64,000 nucleotides of DNA from Anaerohalosphaera lusitana (GCF_002007645.1 NZ_CP019791.1:2294001-2358000); one strand, 5' to 3'. Shown: positions 45,101 to 53,439, counted from the first letter of the stretch. Numbers and translations are program-made. The notes: generated by a model not told the origin, from the letters alone.

Positions 45101-48100
45101 GTGAGGGCCTGCTGCAGTGGGAACTTGAAGAAGATTGCCCGTGGCTGGAGATCAGCAAAAACAGCGGAACCTCCGAAGGTGAGATCGATGAAGTCGTTGT
45201 CACTGCCGACATATCCGGCCTTGCGATCGGGAGATATGAGTGCCAGATCACGCTTTCGTGCCCTGGTGCTTTTCCAGAGACAAGGATCATAAAGGTTTTG
45301 CTCGACCACGGCAGTATTTTGCGGGTTCCTTCTGAGTACGGTACCATTCAATCCGCGATCGATGCGGCAAATCCGGGTCAGATCATCGTCGTATCGCCGG
45401 GTACATATACGGGTGAAGGCAATACGAATGTCTATTTTAGGGGGAAGGCTGTCAAAGTAAGAAGTCTTGATCCAGACGATCCAGGCATTGTTTCCCAGAC
45501 TATTGTTGATTGCCAGGATGACTCGGGTGGATTTAAATTTGTCAATGGCGAAGGCAGAAATTCAAAACTCGAAGGTATGACCGTTATAAATGCCACTCAA
45601 TCTTATAGCGCTAATTCCTATGCTGTATATGTCGTGGATTCCGGCGCTACTGTTAGCAAATGTGTCTTCCGAGACAACAATAGCACTGCTGTATACATCG
45701 AAAACAGTGATACGCTTGTCAAAGATTGTACCATAACAGATAATTCATCGGTTGGGCTGTATGCCTGCAGGTGCTACGAACCGGCATATCTTGAGGTAGA
45801 CGGTTGCAAGATTTCATCTAATAGTAAGGGCATATTTCTCTCGGGTGATATTGACACTAAGATATCTAACTGTCAAATTTATGACAATTTACTGAAAGGC
45901 TGTGATTTTAGGAATGCCCTGGTTAATATAAGTAATTCTGCGATTTACGACAATGCTTCGCAGGGTACTGGCTGGGGTCTGTCAACCGAAAGATCAAAAG
46001 GTGTAGAAATTCATAATTGTGTCGTGACAAATAATGGCTCTATTAATCAGACAGGCGGTGGCATTAAGACAGATAGTTATAAGGTAACGCTTGTCAACTC
46101 AATTGTCTGGAACAATTACGGTAAAGAGGTCAGCGGCAGCGGACTGGAGGCAAGTTTTTCAAATATCAAGGGAGGCTATAATGGTATCTGCAATATCAGC
46201 AGGGCTCCTTTATTTGTACCAGAGAGCCGAGATTTTCGTCTGACGGGCGACTCCCCATGCATTGCAACAGGTGATCCGAGGTTTAACAACAGCAATGAGC
46301 CTGAACCAAATGGTGGCAGGATCAATATGGGCATGTATGGCGGAACAGAGCTGGCTCAGACTATCACCGATGTTGATTCGGACCGCCTGCCAGATAGCTG
46401 GGAAAAAGCCTTCTCAATGACCGTGGGCGTCGATGACTCAGAAGGTGACCGTGATTATGATACTGTGCCAAATATTACAGAGTATGTCCTGGGTACGAAC
46501 CCGACCGATGTGGATTCGGACCAGGACAGCATGCCTGACAAATGGGAGATTGCGCACGGCACCGACCCCATAGAAGATGACAGCAAATTGGACGCAGACG
46601 AAGACGGCCTGTCAAATGTCGACGAGTTTGATAATGACTGTGATCCTTCGAATCCGGATACCGACAGCGATGGCATGCCGGACGGCTGGGAGTTCAATTT
46701 CAAGCTTGATCCGACACAGGATGATGCCGCAGATGATAATGATCAGGACGGGGTTTCCAATCTCGATGAGTTTAAGAACGAGTGTAACCCGCAAGATGCC
46801 GACAGTGATGATGATCAGTTGACTGATTTCGAGGAATTGAATGAGCATGGTACCGACCCGGCTGATTCTGACAGTGATGATGATGGACTGGATGACGGAA
46901 GTGAGCTGAACGTTCACGGAACTGACCCGCTCGATTCAGATACTGATGATGACGGTATGGATGACGAGTGGGAAGTGGCAGGGGGGCTTGATCCGCTCAC
47001 CAATGACTCTAATTTGGATAACGATAATGACGGACTGGAGAATATTGAGGAATATGTCCTTGGTACTTATCCCCATAAAAAGGACAGCGACCGTGACGGC
47101 ATGCCGGACGGCTGGGAGGTTGTGCATTCATTCAATCCGCTAGGGGACGATGCAACTGGCGATTACGACGGAGACGGTTATAGCAATGTGACAGAATACG
47201 TACATAACACCGACCCGGAATCGGCCGACAGCCAGATCGATCCGATTACGATTCGGGTTCCGGAAATGGTCGAGTACCTTCAGCCGGCAATAAATGCTGC
47301 TCTGGATGGTGAGACGATCATTGTAGCCGACGGTATCTATGAAGGAAAAAATAATATTATACTGAGTATAGAAAAGCCTATTACACTGAAGAGTGCCAAT
47401 GGCCCGGATAACTGTATAATCGATTGCCGGAACAGCGTTCATACTTCTTACGGGATCGGCATATCAGGCAGTGCGGCCGACCAGGCAGTAATTGAGGGAT
47501 TCCAGGTGCGCAACGCAAATTCCAGCGGAATCGTCTGTTCTAACTCGAGCCCTCTGATTACAAATTGTGTTCTGGTGAACAACATAACATCAGGTATAGG
47601 TTTGTATAAGTCTTCGGCTTTGATTGATCGCTGCCGGATAAGTTTTAACGGCAGCACCAAAGGATCATTCGGCTCATCCGGAACCGGCATTGAGGCCAGG
47701 TACGATGGGACACCTACAATATCCAACTGTGTAGTTTTCGGAAACCACTCTACGGGCGTACAACTATATGGTATCAAGGGTGCTGAAATAGCTAACTGTA
47801 TAATTGCAGATAACGCCAAGTCAATGGATTACGATCTTGCAGGAATATATTACGAGGGACACCCAGTTGGGTCGCATGCACTGGTGATTTCAGATTCAAC
47901 AATAATAAACAATTCAGCTCCAGCCATCTCATTTGACGGCCGCGATGTCAGGATCGAAAACACCGTCATGTGGGGTAATAGACAGGGCATTTCCAGCAAT
48001 GATTATTCAGGACTCGCTGTACAGGGTTGCATTGTGCAAGGAGGTTGGGAAGGAGATGGAAACATGGATGTTGATCCGCTAGTGACTCCTGATGGACATC

Positions 48101-49662
48101 TTCGCAAAGATTCTCCGTGCATTGACTATGGCCCTGAACAAACCGAGCCGGCTGATTTCTACGACATAGATGGTGAACCGAGGTATGTCGGCCGGCTGGA
48201 CATAGGAGCCGATGAATTCGTTGACAGTGACGATGACGGACTGCCTGACTGGTGGGAACTGAAGCACTTTGATTCAAAAACAGAGGCAATTGCCGCCAAC
48301 GATACCGATAACGATAGCTTCACGAATCTTGACGAATATGATGATTTCTCATCTAATCCTCTTTCCACGACTGTTTACGTAGATCCTTCTCGGCCGGATA
48401 ATTCCGGAGACGGTCTAACGACGGGATCCGCAAAACAGACAATCAAAGCAGCATTAAAAATCGCAGGCAATCACGACGTGATTGTTCTGGCAGACGGCAT
48501 TTACGAAGGGCAAGACAACGTCCATAATGAAATCTCGCGTAAGGCTCTAATAATCAAAAGTGCAAACGGTCCTGATAAATGTATTTTGGATTGCCAGGGA
48601 TATGCTTATGGTTTTGCATATAACGCTGAATACGGAAACAGCAACGGCACTGTTCTCAAAGGAGTTTCTATCATAAATACAGCTTCCGAATGTGTTAAAA
48701 TAGAGGGTGCCGCCAGGGTGCTCTTCGATGACTGTGTTTTCAGTGACAGCAGCGGCAACGGGATCTCGGCTAAAGATTCTTATCCGGTAATAATCAACAG
48801 TTCTGTTGAATCCAACCAGCAGAGCGGAATGTCTCTGGAAAGGGGTACTGTGGCAGTAGTCAACAACTGTGATGTCTTGAACAACAAGCAAAGAGGAATT
48901 TTCCACACCGGCAGCTCATTGAAGATTAGTGTTTCCTCTATGATTTCAAATGGATTTTATGGTCTCTGTGCCTCGGGCTCTTCTAATATAACCAACTGCC
49001 TGATCGCCGGCCAAAGTAGTGGTACAGGCTTGTTGTTGTACCCAGGCAACCACGAAGTAGTCAATTGCACAATAGCGGATAACGATGCGGGGATAGGCCT
49101 TTACACTTCATATTCGTCTTATGATAATACGGCTGTTATCAGCAATTGTATTCTTTGGAACCGCAGCTTGCAAATCAGCAACGGGAGGAGTAGCTGGGAC
49201 GTTATGGTCAGTTACAGCGATGTCAGAGATGGATGGGAGGGCGAAGGCAATATCGATGTTGAGCCGCTTTTTGCTGATCCTATTTTCTATGACTATCATC
49301 TAAGATCCCGTGCAGGCCGGTGGATGGATGACATCTATGATTTCCGTGATCTCTCCGCTGACGGCATAATTGATTTCCATGATTTTGCTTTGATGTCCAA
49401 GGTGTGGCAAGCCGAGGGGCAGGCTCTGTCTGCTGATTTCAATGGGAATGGCAGAGTATGTTTTGCTGACCTCCAGATTTTGTTAGACAGGTACTTGTGG
49501 GCTTATGAACCCGGACACTGGGTCAGTGACGAAGTCAACAGCCCATGTATCGATGCAGGTGACCCTCAATCTGATTACATCAGTGAAGTGCCCAACAATG
49601 GTGGCAGAATCAATATGGGCGCATACGGCGGAACTAATCAGGCAAGTAAGACTGAAGAGTAG
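39109..49662 (+). CDS. Giant exported beta-helix / thrombospondin-3 repeat protein
   Basis: About 3,517 residues. GTG 39109 follows GAAGG and begins a signal peptide (VRKLSRVLVSVLGLIVCV). At least six beta-helix modules follow, each opening with a YVD or DGD.V.V.DG.Y.G pattern and closing with SPCIDAGD-type motifs. They start near 39200, 40640, 42165, 43610, 45325, 47250 and 48370. Calx-beta-like inserts lie near 40320 and 41860, and a BACON-like domain near 45020-45300. About 290 residues of Asp-rich thrombospondin-3 calcium repeats (TDSDGMPDGWEF) lie at 46370-47230. A dockerin-like unit sits at 49330-49500. It is probably a cell-surface adhesin or matrix protein; no catalytic site is recognised. 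Confidence 0.8.
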   Translation: MRKLSRVLVSVLGLIVCVSTILSGGLLEGSTTWYVDDAVGEMQDGSIENPFDNIQQGIDAAQDGDVVAVMDGRFTGVGNRDIDFKGKAITVQSVNGADNCIIDCQASKEEPHRGLIFNSGETRSSVIDGITITNGYEQQVSGIFVMNDCSPTIKNCIFTQNSGAYAGAMGVASDANPLIIGCVFVDNKASDAAAMKVFERGNPVIINCKFLGNSAGDGGAVLAIDAKLQIVNSLFSANSAQYGGALSVIRSELEIINCTIYNNKASVGGGIYCYSSSLIMANSILYGDEETQSSQLANLNATLSIRFSCLGVLDESLKLAGNIDSHPLFVDPDGADDIFGTLDDDYELTFDSPCLDKGSIDALSGYSFGVDNDGVADVLSFDLLGSNRVVNGKIDLGAIEKQAPTFIVEPASIAIPEGESASFTVKLMSDPQGQFQASVDRLAGSQEIHIASGATLTFDSINYQAGLPVVLSTDSDIDHRDETCLLRISAPGYLNYDLPVTESDNGQDREVLYVDCNASGANNGSSWADAMMSLGEALQIAGEYPQFEEIRVAQGTYRPGGPGFREKSFNLTNGVDIKGGYAGTQGDDPAERDHELYPTILSGDLNGDDKGGSRDDNSYHVVTARHLDSPVVLEGLTITGGNAFGPRPDHYQGGGMHIYRSNIILRNCLLKDNAATHSGGGILNEGGSLDLVNCTLVGNKAVESSGAGLSSIRGQIIAANCVFRNNAARIGGAYYGFYVDFAFNNCVFVGNSASLKSGGTHNQYDVGVYNNCNFVGNSSPDAGGAYFYGAQVSLNNCILWGNQDNNGKVQSSQVTVENGIVKFNSSCVQGWTGQLEGEGNISDDPRFANPNSGNYLLQPYSSCIDVGDDNLAPKDVLDVDCDGDFAEIHPVDIAGRTRILNRSIDIGAYEFHGLSFLTDKRTVLVPEGGTADLKVWLRVRPSEPVKVYVSHNSGDSDLKVVTDTLTFDSADYMTPKTVEFAASGDFDSLNGSASILISCDGYLDTIIKVVEDDSNEIPEVIYVDKSADGGDFGTTWKDAFTDLNKALSMAREYEGIKEIRVAQGIYTPTSNPAERKVSFELIGGVALRGGYAGNSSANPNARDLNRFVTTLSGDIAGNDGPVASPLQIGQDPLRAENSYHVVTVGNTNAPALLDGFKITAGNANDESSHNEKRGAGLYIKVDSAKCDIIDCVFQYSYALEGGAAAYVSGTQFTLRGCQFRQNASGEGAAALVSLKSDLDMMNCLFTENTAKKYSKVWSSNNDAAIVNHCTFFENNGNGEGVVVGLNQSDIELANCIIWGNSFSEGMPIGSVFWGGSSSFNYSCLQGWTPADGGEGNISENPLFYNTEDEKCLLLPWSPCIDAGNPASPYDNEPSANGSRVNMGYHGNTALAAATDGTLFEDNISVAEKERLSRTTYKYTLELSLPNRSGRRITNFVAEMPETAEGAATVLDNEICLPEIAPHSTARSGSFDDYFVVVIDHSIQQSESDFAWKIKSAFSGRDIYVDGEAQGENTGRSWQDAFEYLQDALFAAEYGDRILIAQGKYTPDKGMFQTEGDKESSFRIKQGIQLLGGYAGAAGEDPSQRDHEKYVTRLSGDLNGDDLKDWSNREDNCYFVVTANNVVSRASIDGLFISNGGEKTYHPYNGGAIFSSRGDLELRNCTIENNKSEKGSAIYFDDGTLALSDCILRNNESEYMGPTIRAVSSLMEVKNSQFYANSGSSGAAIRARKSSTAINNCLITDNKSTGIGAVMIYDGPAIIKNSVFKGNTADRGAAIFDHSYDNGIEVVNCLFYENHITDWSEGAAIDSYWSDTLITNCTIFDNSARGSAAGIYVEKCNPVISNCIIWGNRNNEGVNEQSQIGCESENVTPVLNYNCIEGWTGTLGGEGNIGNDPMFVHDDEIGPSDFDLRLAPDSPCIDAGDNSALPADTFYDFDGRDRYFDRLDKADTGKGSAPIIDMGAFEKTAPMPKPGVSMPEIFFCTNDDRHVTEPKVLKIRNRGEGLLQWELEEDCPWLEISKNSGTSEGEIDEVVVTADISGLAIGRYECQITLSCPGAFPETRIIKVLLDHGSILRVPSEYGTIQSAIDAANPGQIIVVSPGTYTGEGNTNVYFRGKAVKVRSLDPDDPGIVSQTIVDCQDDSGGFKFVNGEGRNSKLEGMTVINATQSYSANSYAVYVVDSGATVSKCVFRDNNSTAVYIENSDTLVKDCTITDNSSVGLYACRCYEPAYLEVDGCKISSNSKGIFLSGDIDTKISNCQIYDNLLKGCDFRNALVNISNSAIYDNASQGTGWGLSTERSKGVEIHNCVVTNNGSINQTGGGIKTDSYKVTLVNSIVWNNYGKEVSGSGLEASFSNIKGGYNGICNISRAPLFVPESRDFRLTGDSPCIATGDPRFNNSNEPEPNGGRINMGMYGGTELAQTITDVDSDRLPDSWEKAFSMTVGVDDSEGDRDYDTVPNITEYVLGTNPTDVDSDQDSMPDKWEIAHGTDPIEDDSKLDADEDGLSNVDEFDNDCDPSNPDTDSDGMPDGWEFNFKLDPTQDDAADDNDQDGVSNLDEFKNECNPQDADSDDDQLTDFEELNEHGTDPADSDSDDDGLDDGSELNVHGTDPLDSDTDDDGMDDEWEVAGGLDPLTNDSNLDNDNDGLENIEEYVLGTYPHKKDSDRDGMPDGWEVVHSFNPLGDDATGDYDGDGYSNVTEYVHNTDPESADSQIDPITIRVPEMVEYLQPAINAALDGETIIVADGIYEGKNNIILSIEKPITLKSANGPDNCIIDCRNSVHTSYGIGISGSAADQAVIEGFQVRNANSSGIVCSNSSPLITNCVLVNNITSGIGLYKSSALIDRCRISFNGSTKGSFGSSGTGIEARYDGTPTISNCVVFGNHSTGVQLYGIKGAEIANCIIADNAKSMDYDLAGIYYEGHPVGSHALVISDSTIINNSAPAISFDGRDVRIENTVMWGNRQGISSNDYSGLAVQGCIVQGGWEGDGNMDVDPLVTPDGHLRKDSPCIDYGPEQTEPADFYDIDGEPRYVGRLDIGADEFVDSDDDGLPDWWELKHFDSKTEAIAANDTDNDSFTNLDEYDDFSSNPLSTTVYVDPSRPDNSGDGLTTGSAKQTIKAALKIAGNHDVIVLADGIYEGQDNVHNEISRKALIIKSANGPDKCILDCQGYAYGFAYNAEYGNSNGTVLKGVSIINTASECVKIEGAARVLFDDCVFSDSSGNGISAKDSYPVIINSSVESNQQSGMSLERGTVAVVNNCDVLNNKQRGIFHTGSSLKISVSSMISNGFYGLCASGSSNITNCLIAGQSSGTGLLLYPGNHEVVNCTIADNDAGIGLYTSYSSYDNTAVISNCILWNRSLQISNGRSSWDVMVSYSDVRDGWEGEGNIDVEPLFADPIFYDYHLRSRAGRWMDDIYDFRDLSADGIIDFHDFALMSKVWQAEGQALSADFNGNGRVCFADLQILLDRYLWAYEPGHWVSDEVNSPCIDAGDPQSDYISEVPNNGGRINMGAYGGTNQASKTEE

Positions 49663-49831
49663 TTTTGCTGATTTGAGCAAGCATCTTGTCGCTGATGGGC
49701 TCTTATGACAGTCTAATAGCGTGATTTGCACTATAGGTTAATTGCGGAGTTAAGTCTTCAGAATTCTTGGTTTTGAGATCTCAAGTCTACCAGCTCCTGT
49801 GGTTTACAGGGACTCGTCGGTTTGATACATT

Positions 49832-49855
49832 TCGTCCTCGAGTGGGACTTGAACC
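49832..49855 (-). other. tRNA 3'-end-like fragment near intron copy 2
   Basis: The minus strand reads GGTTCAAGTCCCACTCGAGG, a tRNA T-loop and acceptor strand. The outer T-stem does not pair, so only the 3' part of a tRNA is present. It lies 46 bp from the IS256 borders, like the fragment at 10057. Confidence 0.35.
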
Positions 49856-49922
49856 TATAGATAGTGCAACGATTATTTATCTGCGATTCATCAATTTTAA
49901 TGATAACGTACGATAAGTTTCG

Positions 49923-51858
49923 GAAGCGCCAGGAGACTGGCAAGGAGTAGCGGATGCGAGAGCCGTACAATGAAGGTTTAGCGAGCCACATTGGCCCCGA
50001 GTCATGTGGGTGGGTCGGTAACGACACATCTGAAGCGTTGACAGGGGTACATGCGGGCCGGGTATTGAGCCGCGTAAGTTCTTGCGTAACAGATCGGAGT
50101 GCCGACGCTGTCGAAACTGTCGGAAGGCAATACTGGATACGCCGTTATCGCAAGGCATATTCAGACTCCGCGCGGTCGAAGACCCCGTGCACGCATGGAA
50201 ACTCTTTGCACAGGAACTGGGAGATCCTGTGTTCAGCCTTATCCAAAGAATCTGGAAAGGTTCGCACTGCAAATCCAGAAGGAGCAACGCAGTGATGCAC
50301 GAGCACAGGAAGTCGGACAGTCCCATAGTACCGGAGACGCTCTTGAACAAAGATTGTGATACATTACAGTCGGCGGAGAGAGCCGAGGGAAGGGGACTGA
50401 CCAAGGGCAATCCGTCCCAGCAAAACAGGTGCCGGACTCAGAGCCGGGCAGGCCTGCAAAGTGCGTTGGAACGGATACGGCAGGCAGCGGCCGGGGACAA
50501 TAAGCTGCGGTTCACCTCGCTTTGGCACCATGTCTACAATGTAGAACGCCTCAGAGAAGAATATTTCAGCATCAAAAGACAGGCAGCAGCAGGCGTAGAC
50601 GAAAAGACATGGCAGGAGTATGGGGAAGACTTGGAAGAAAATCTCCAAGACCTCTCAAGCCGACTAAAGCGCGGGGCATATAGAGCCAAACCCGTCAAGC
50701 GGGTTTATATCCCAAAGTCTGATGGACGGCAGCGTCCCATTGGTATAACTACCATAGAGGATAAGATCGTCCAGCGGGCCACGACAACTGTACTGAATGC
50801 CATATACGAGACTGATTTCAAAGGCTTCTCGTACGGCTTCCGTCCAGGTCGTAGTGCTCATAATGCTCTTGATGCTGTAACAGTCGGCATACTCAAACGC
50901 AAGGTGAACTGGGTGCTCGATGCCGACATATGTGGATTCTTCGATGCTATCGACCACAGTTGGCTTATAAAATTCATTGAGCACTGGATTGGAGACCAGC
51001 GAGTAATTCGCCACATAAAGAAGTGGCTCAATGCTGGTGTGCTGGAAGAAGGCAGGCGAGTACAGTTTAAAGAAGGTACTCCACAGGGAGGAAGTATTTC
51101 CCCTCTGCTGGCAAACATCTACCTTCACTATGTATTTGACCTTTGGGCCCATCAATGGCGTAAGCGAAACGGCCAAGGCCATGTTATCATGGTCCGGTAC
51201 GCAGACGATATCGTGGTGGGCTTCCAGTACAAATCGGACGCAATGCGGTTCCGGAAAGATATGCAGAGCAGGTTTTGCAAGTTCAATCTGGAATTGCATT
51301 CCGACAAGACCCGCCTGATTCAATTCGGCCGTTTTGCGGCAGAGAGAAGGGCGGCTAAAGGTCAAGGCAAGCCTGAAACTTTTGACTTTCTTGGTTTTAC
51401 GCACATCTGTGCCAAATCAAGCAAAGGCACTTTCAAGCTGCTTAGACTCCCAATTCGCAAGCGTGTGCAGGCAAAGCTGAAGGAAATCAAGGAGCAGTTG
51501 AAAATACGCAGGTATACGTCCATACCGGAAATGGGGCGATGGCTCCACTCTGTGGTGAGTGGCTGGTACCGCTATTATGCTGTTCCGAATACCTTTCGTT
51601 ATCTTGGCAAGTTCAGACGGCGGGTTGCCTGGCTGTGGTTCAGAGCATTGCGACGGCGCAGTCAGCGAAGCAGGATGACCTGGAGTCGAATGTACAAGCT
51701 GATGGATAGATGGCTTCCTAAACCGAGAATCTTGCACGCATATCCCCAAGCTCGTTTAAAGGCTGCACGTTATGACCCAAGGCAGGAGCCGTATGCGGTA
51801 ATCCCGCACGTACGGATCTGTGCGGGGGGCTGTGAGCAATCACAGTCCCTACCGCGAC
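49923..51858 (+). mobile_element. Group II intron, copy 2
   Basis: The same 1,936 bp as copy 1 (7950-9885), shifted by 41,973 bp. It is inserted between GTTTCG and CACAATTTTG inside an IS256 terminal repeat. The uninterrupted version of this sequence survives in the inverted IS remnant at 53412-53437, which fixes both borders. Confidence 0.85.
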
Positions 51859-51869
51859 CACAATTTTGA
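50295..51869 (+). CDS. ltrA: Group II intron reverse transcriptase/maturase, copy 2
   Basis: Same protein as copy 1, with all RT motifs intact (RYADDIVVGF, TPQGGSISPLLANIYL) and a maturase domain. Identity over the whole frame suggests recent spread or gene conversion. As in copy 1, the frame crosses ribozyme domains V and VI and ends just outside the intron. Confidence 0.85.
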   Translation: MHEHRKSDSPIVPETLLNKDCDTLQSAERAEGRGLTKGNPSQQNRCRTQSRAGLQSALERIRQAAAGDNKLRFTSLWHHVYNVERLREEYFSIKRQAAAGVDEKTWQEYGEDLEENLQDLSSRLKRGAYRAKPVKRVYIPKSDGRQRPIGITTIEDKIVQRATTTVLNAIYETDFKGFSYGFRPGRSAHNALDAVTVGILKRKVNWVLDADICGFFDAIDHSWLIKFIEHWIGDQRVIRHIKKWLNAGVLEEGRRVQFKEGTPQGGSISPLLANIYLHYVFDLWAHQWRKRNGQGHVIMVRYADDIVVGFQYKSDAMRFRKDMQSRFCKFNLELHSDKTRLIQFGRFAAERRAAKGQGKPETFDFLGFTHICAKSSKGTFKLLRLPIRKRVQAKLKEIKEQLKIRRYTSIPEMGRWLHSVVSGWYRYYAVPNTFRYLGKFRRRVAWLWFRALRRRSQRSRMTWSRMYKLMDRWLPKPRILHAYPQARLKAARYDPRQEPYAVIPHVRICAGGCEQSQSLPRPQF

Positions 51870-51948
51870 AGTGGATTAAAAAAGTCCTTTCGCTGGTCGA
51901 TGGTATTTACAGTACATACTTACCATTTTGCCAGAGAAAGGACTTACG

Positions 51949-53172
51949 ATGCAGAAGAATGAATCGGACAGATCGGTTGCGGACTTGAACAAAGCTATTA
52001 AAATTGACGAATCGCAGATTCAAAACCACCTCGGCGAGATGGTCCGCAGCACCGTCGAGCAGACGCTCAACAACATGCTCGATGCAGAGGCGGATCAGCT
52101 CTGCAATGCCAAACGCTACGAGCGGACCTCAGAGCGAGTCAACAGCCGGGCAGGTCATTACAAGCGAAATCTGCACACCAGGTCGGGCGAGGTCAAGGTG
52201 AAGATGCCAAAGCTTCGCAGGGCAAAGTTCGAGACGGCGATCATCGAGCGATACCGCCGACGCGAAGCGAGCGTCGAAGAGGCACTGATGGAGATGTACC
52301 TGGCGGGCGTTTCGGTCCGCCGCGTGGAAGATATAACCGAGGCTTTGTGGGGCATGCGGGTCAGTGCAGGCACGGTCAGCGATCTAAACAAGAAGATGTA
52401 CGAGCGGATCGACGAGTGGCGGAACCGAAGGATCGAAGGCGAGTATCCATACGTCTACCTCGACGGCATCTGCCTGAAACGAAGCTGGGGCGGCGAGGTT
52501 CGCAACGTCTCTGTGCTCGTTGCGATCGGTGTGGGCAAGGACGGCTATCGCGACATCCTTGGCGTCGTAGAAGGCGGCAAAGAGGATCGAGACGGCTGGA
52601 GCGGCTTCCTGCGTTCGCTCAAGCAACGCGGGCTCAAGGGTGTTCAGTTGGTCGTTTCGGATAAGTGCCTCGGCCTGGTCGAATCGCTGGGCGAGTTCTT
52701 TCCCGACGCACGCTGGCAGAGATGTACGGTTCATTTTTACAGGAACGTATTCTCGGTCGTGCCGCGAGGAAAGATGCAGGAGGTATCTGCGATGCTAAAA
52801 GCGATCCATGCACAGGAGGACCTCGCAGAAGCAAAGAAGAAAGCTCATGCCGTCGCCGACAAGCTTGATGGCATGAAGCTGCGAAGGGCTGCCCAGCGAG
52901 TTCGTGAAGGTGCCCAGGAGACACTCAGCTACTATCACTTCCCGCGGAAACACTGGCGACAGATCCGCACGAACAATCCGCTGGAGCGGATCATGCGTGA
53001 GATACGCCGCAGGTCGCGAGTGGTCGGCTGCTTCCCGGACGGCAACTCAGCCTTGATGTTAGCCGCTGCTCGTCTGAGACACATTGCCGGGACGAAATGG
53101 GGCACGCGAAGATACATGAATATGGATCGGCTAAGAGAAATGCAGAACGAAGCGATAGCCGAAGCCATTTAG
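51949..53172 (+). CDS. IS256-family transposase
   Basis: A 407-residue transposase of the Mutator/IS256 type. The catalytic Asp residues lie in YPYVYLDGICLK and QLVVSDKCLGLVES, with the C-terminal Glu in NNPLERIMREIRRRSRVVGC. CTVHFYRNVFSVVP is the conserved zinc-site-like C/H motif of this family. ATG 51949 follows AAAGGA. The gene is complete, so the transposase could act on any copy with intact ends. This copy's own left end is broken by the intron unless the intron is removed. Confidence 0.9.
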   Translation: MQKNESDRSVADLNKAIKIDESQIQNHLGEMVRSTVEQTLNNMLDAEADQLCNAKRYERTSERVNSRAGHYKRNLHTRSGEVKVKMPKLRRAKFETAIIERYRRREASVEEALMEMYLAGVSVRRVEDITEALWGMRVSAGTVSDLNKKMYERIDEWRNRRIEGEYPYVYLDGICLKRSWGGEVRNVSVLVAIGVGKDGYRDILGVVEGGKEDRDGWSGFLRSLKQRGLKGVQLVVSDKCLGLVESLGEFFPDARWQRCTVHFYRNVFSVVPRGKMQEVSAMLKAIHAQEDLAEAKKKAHAVADKLDGMKLRRAAQRVREGAQETLSYYHFPRKHWRQIRTNNPLERIMREIRRRSRVVGCFPDGNSALMLAAARLRHIAGTKWGTRRYMNMDRLREMQNEAIAEAI

Positions 53173-53186
53173 CCCGATAAAAAATT

Positions 53187-53204
53187 TCACCCCCATGGGG
53201 GTGA
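53187..53204 (-). terminator. Perfect palindrome TCACCCCCATGGGGGTGA
   Basis: An 18-bp perfect palindrome. A T-run follows it when read on the minus strand, so it probably stops transcription entering the IS from the right. That would protect it from antisense transcription. Confidence 0.55.
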
Positions 53205-53271
53205 TCAGGACGATAAGCCATGACCAACGAAGGACAACAAATCAAATGTGCGAAAAATTCCTTGCACTACG

Positions 53272-53437
53272 ATTTTAATAGCTTTGTTCAAGTTCGCTGC
53301 CGATCTGTCCGATTCATTCTTTTGCATCGTAAGTCCTTTCTCTGGCCAAATGGTAATTATGTACTGTAAATACCATCGACCAGCGAAAGGACTTTTTTAA
53401 TCCACTTCAAAATTGTGCGAAACTTATCGTACGTTAT
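53272..53437 (-). repeat. Inverted left-end remnant of the same IS256 element
   Basis: Read on the minus strand this is the IS left end (GATAACGTACGATAAGTTTC, then GCACAATTTTG without the intron, through the transposase start). A further piece of the same remnant lies at 49881-49901, left of the intact element. The intact element therefore jumped into an older, already truncated copy. Confidence 0.8.
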
Positions 53438-53439
53438 CA

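Larger units (their letters stand above)
49902..53271 (+). mobile_element. IS256-family element interrupted by a group II intron
   Basis: The element starts GATAACGTACGATAAGTTTC and ends, read inward, CGTAGTGCAAGGAATTTTTC. Both ends reach a shared TTTCGCACA after equal distances. It is flanked by the 8-bp direct repeat ATTTTAAT (49894-49901 and 53272-53279), as expected for IS256. Without the 1,936-bp intron its length is 1,434 bp. The intron sits 21 bp inside the left terminal repeat. The surrounding DNA is an inverted remnant of the same IS. Confidence 0.85.

Noticed and set aside
46370..47230. RTX toxin-type calcium repeats
   Set aside because: The repeats follow the thrombospondin-3 pattern (DSDGxPDxWE), not GGxGxDxUx, and no type I secretion genes are near.
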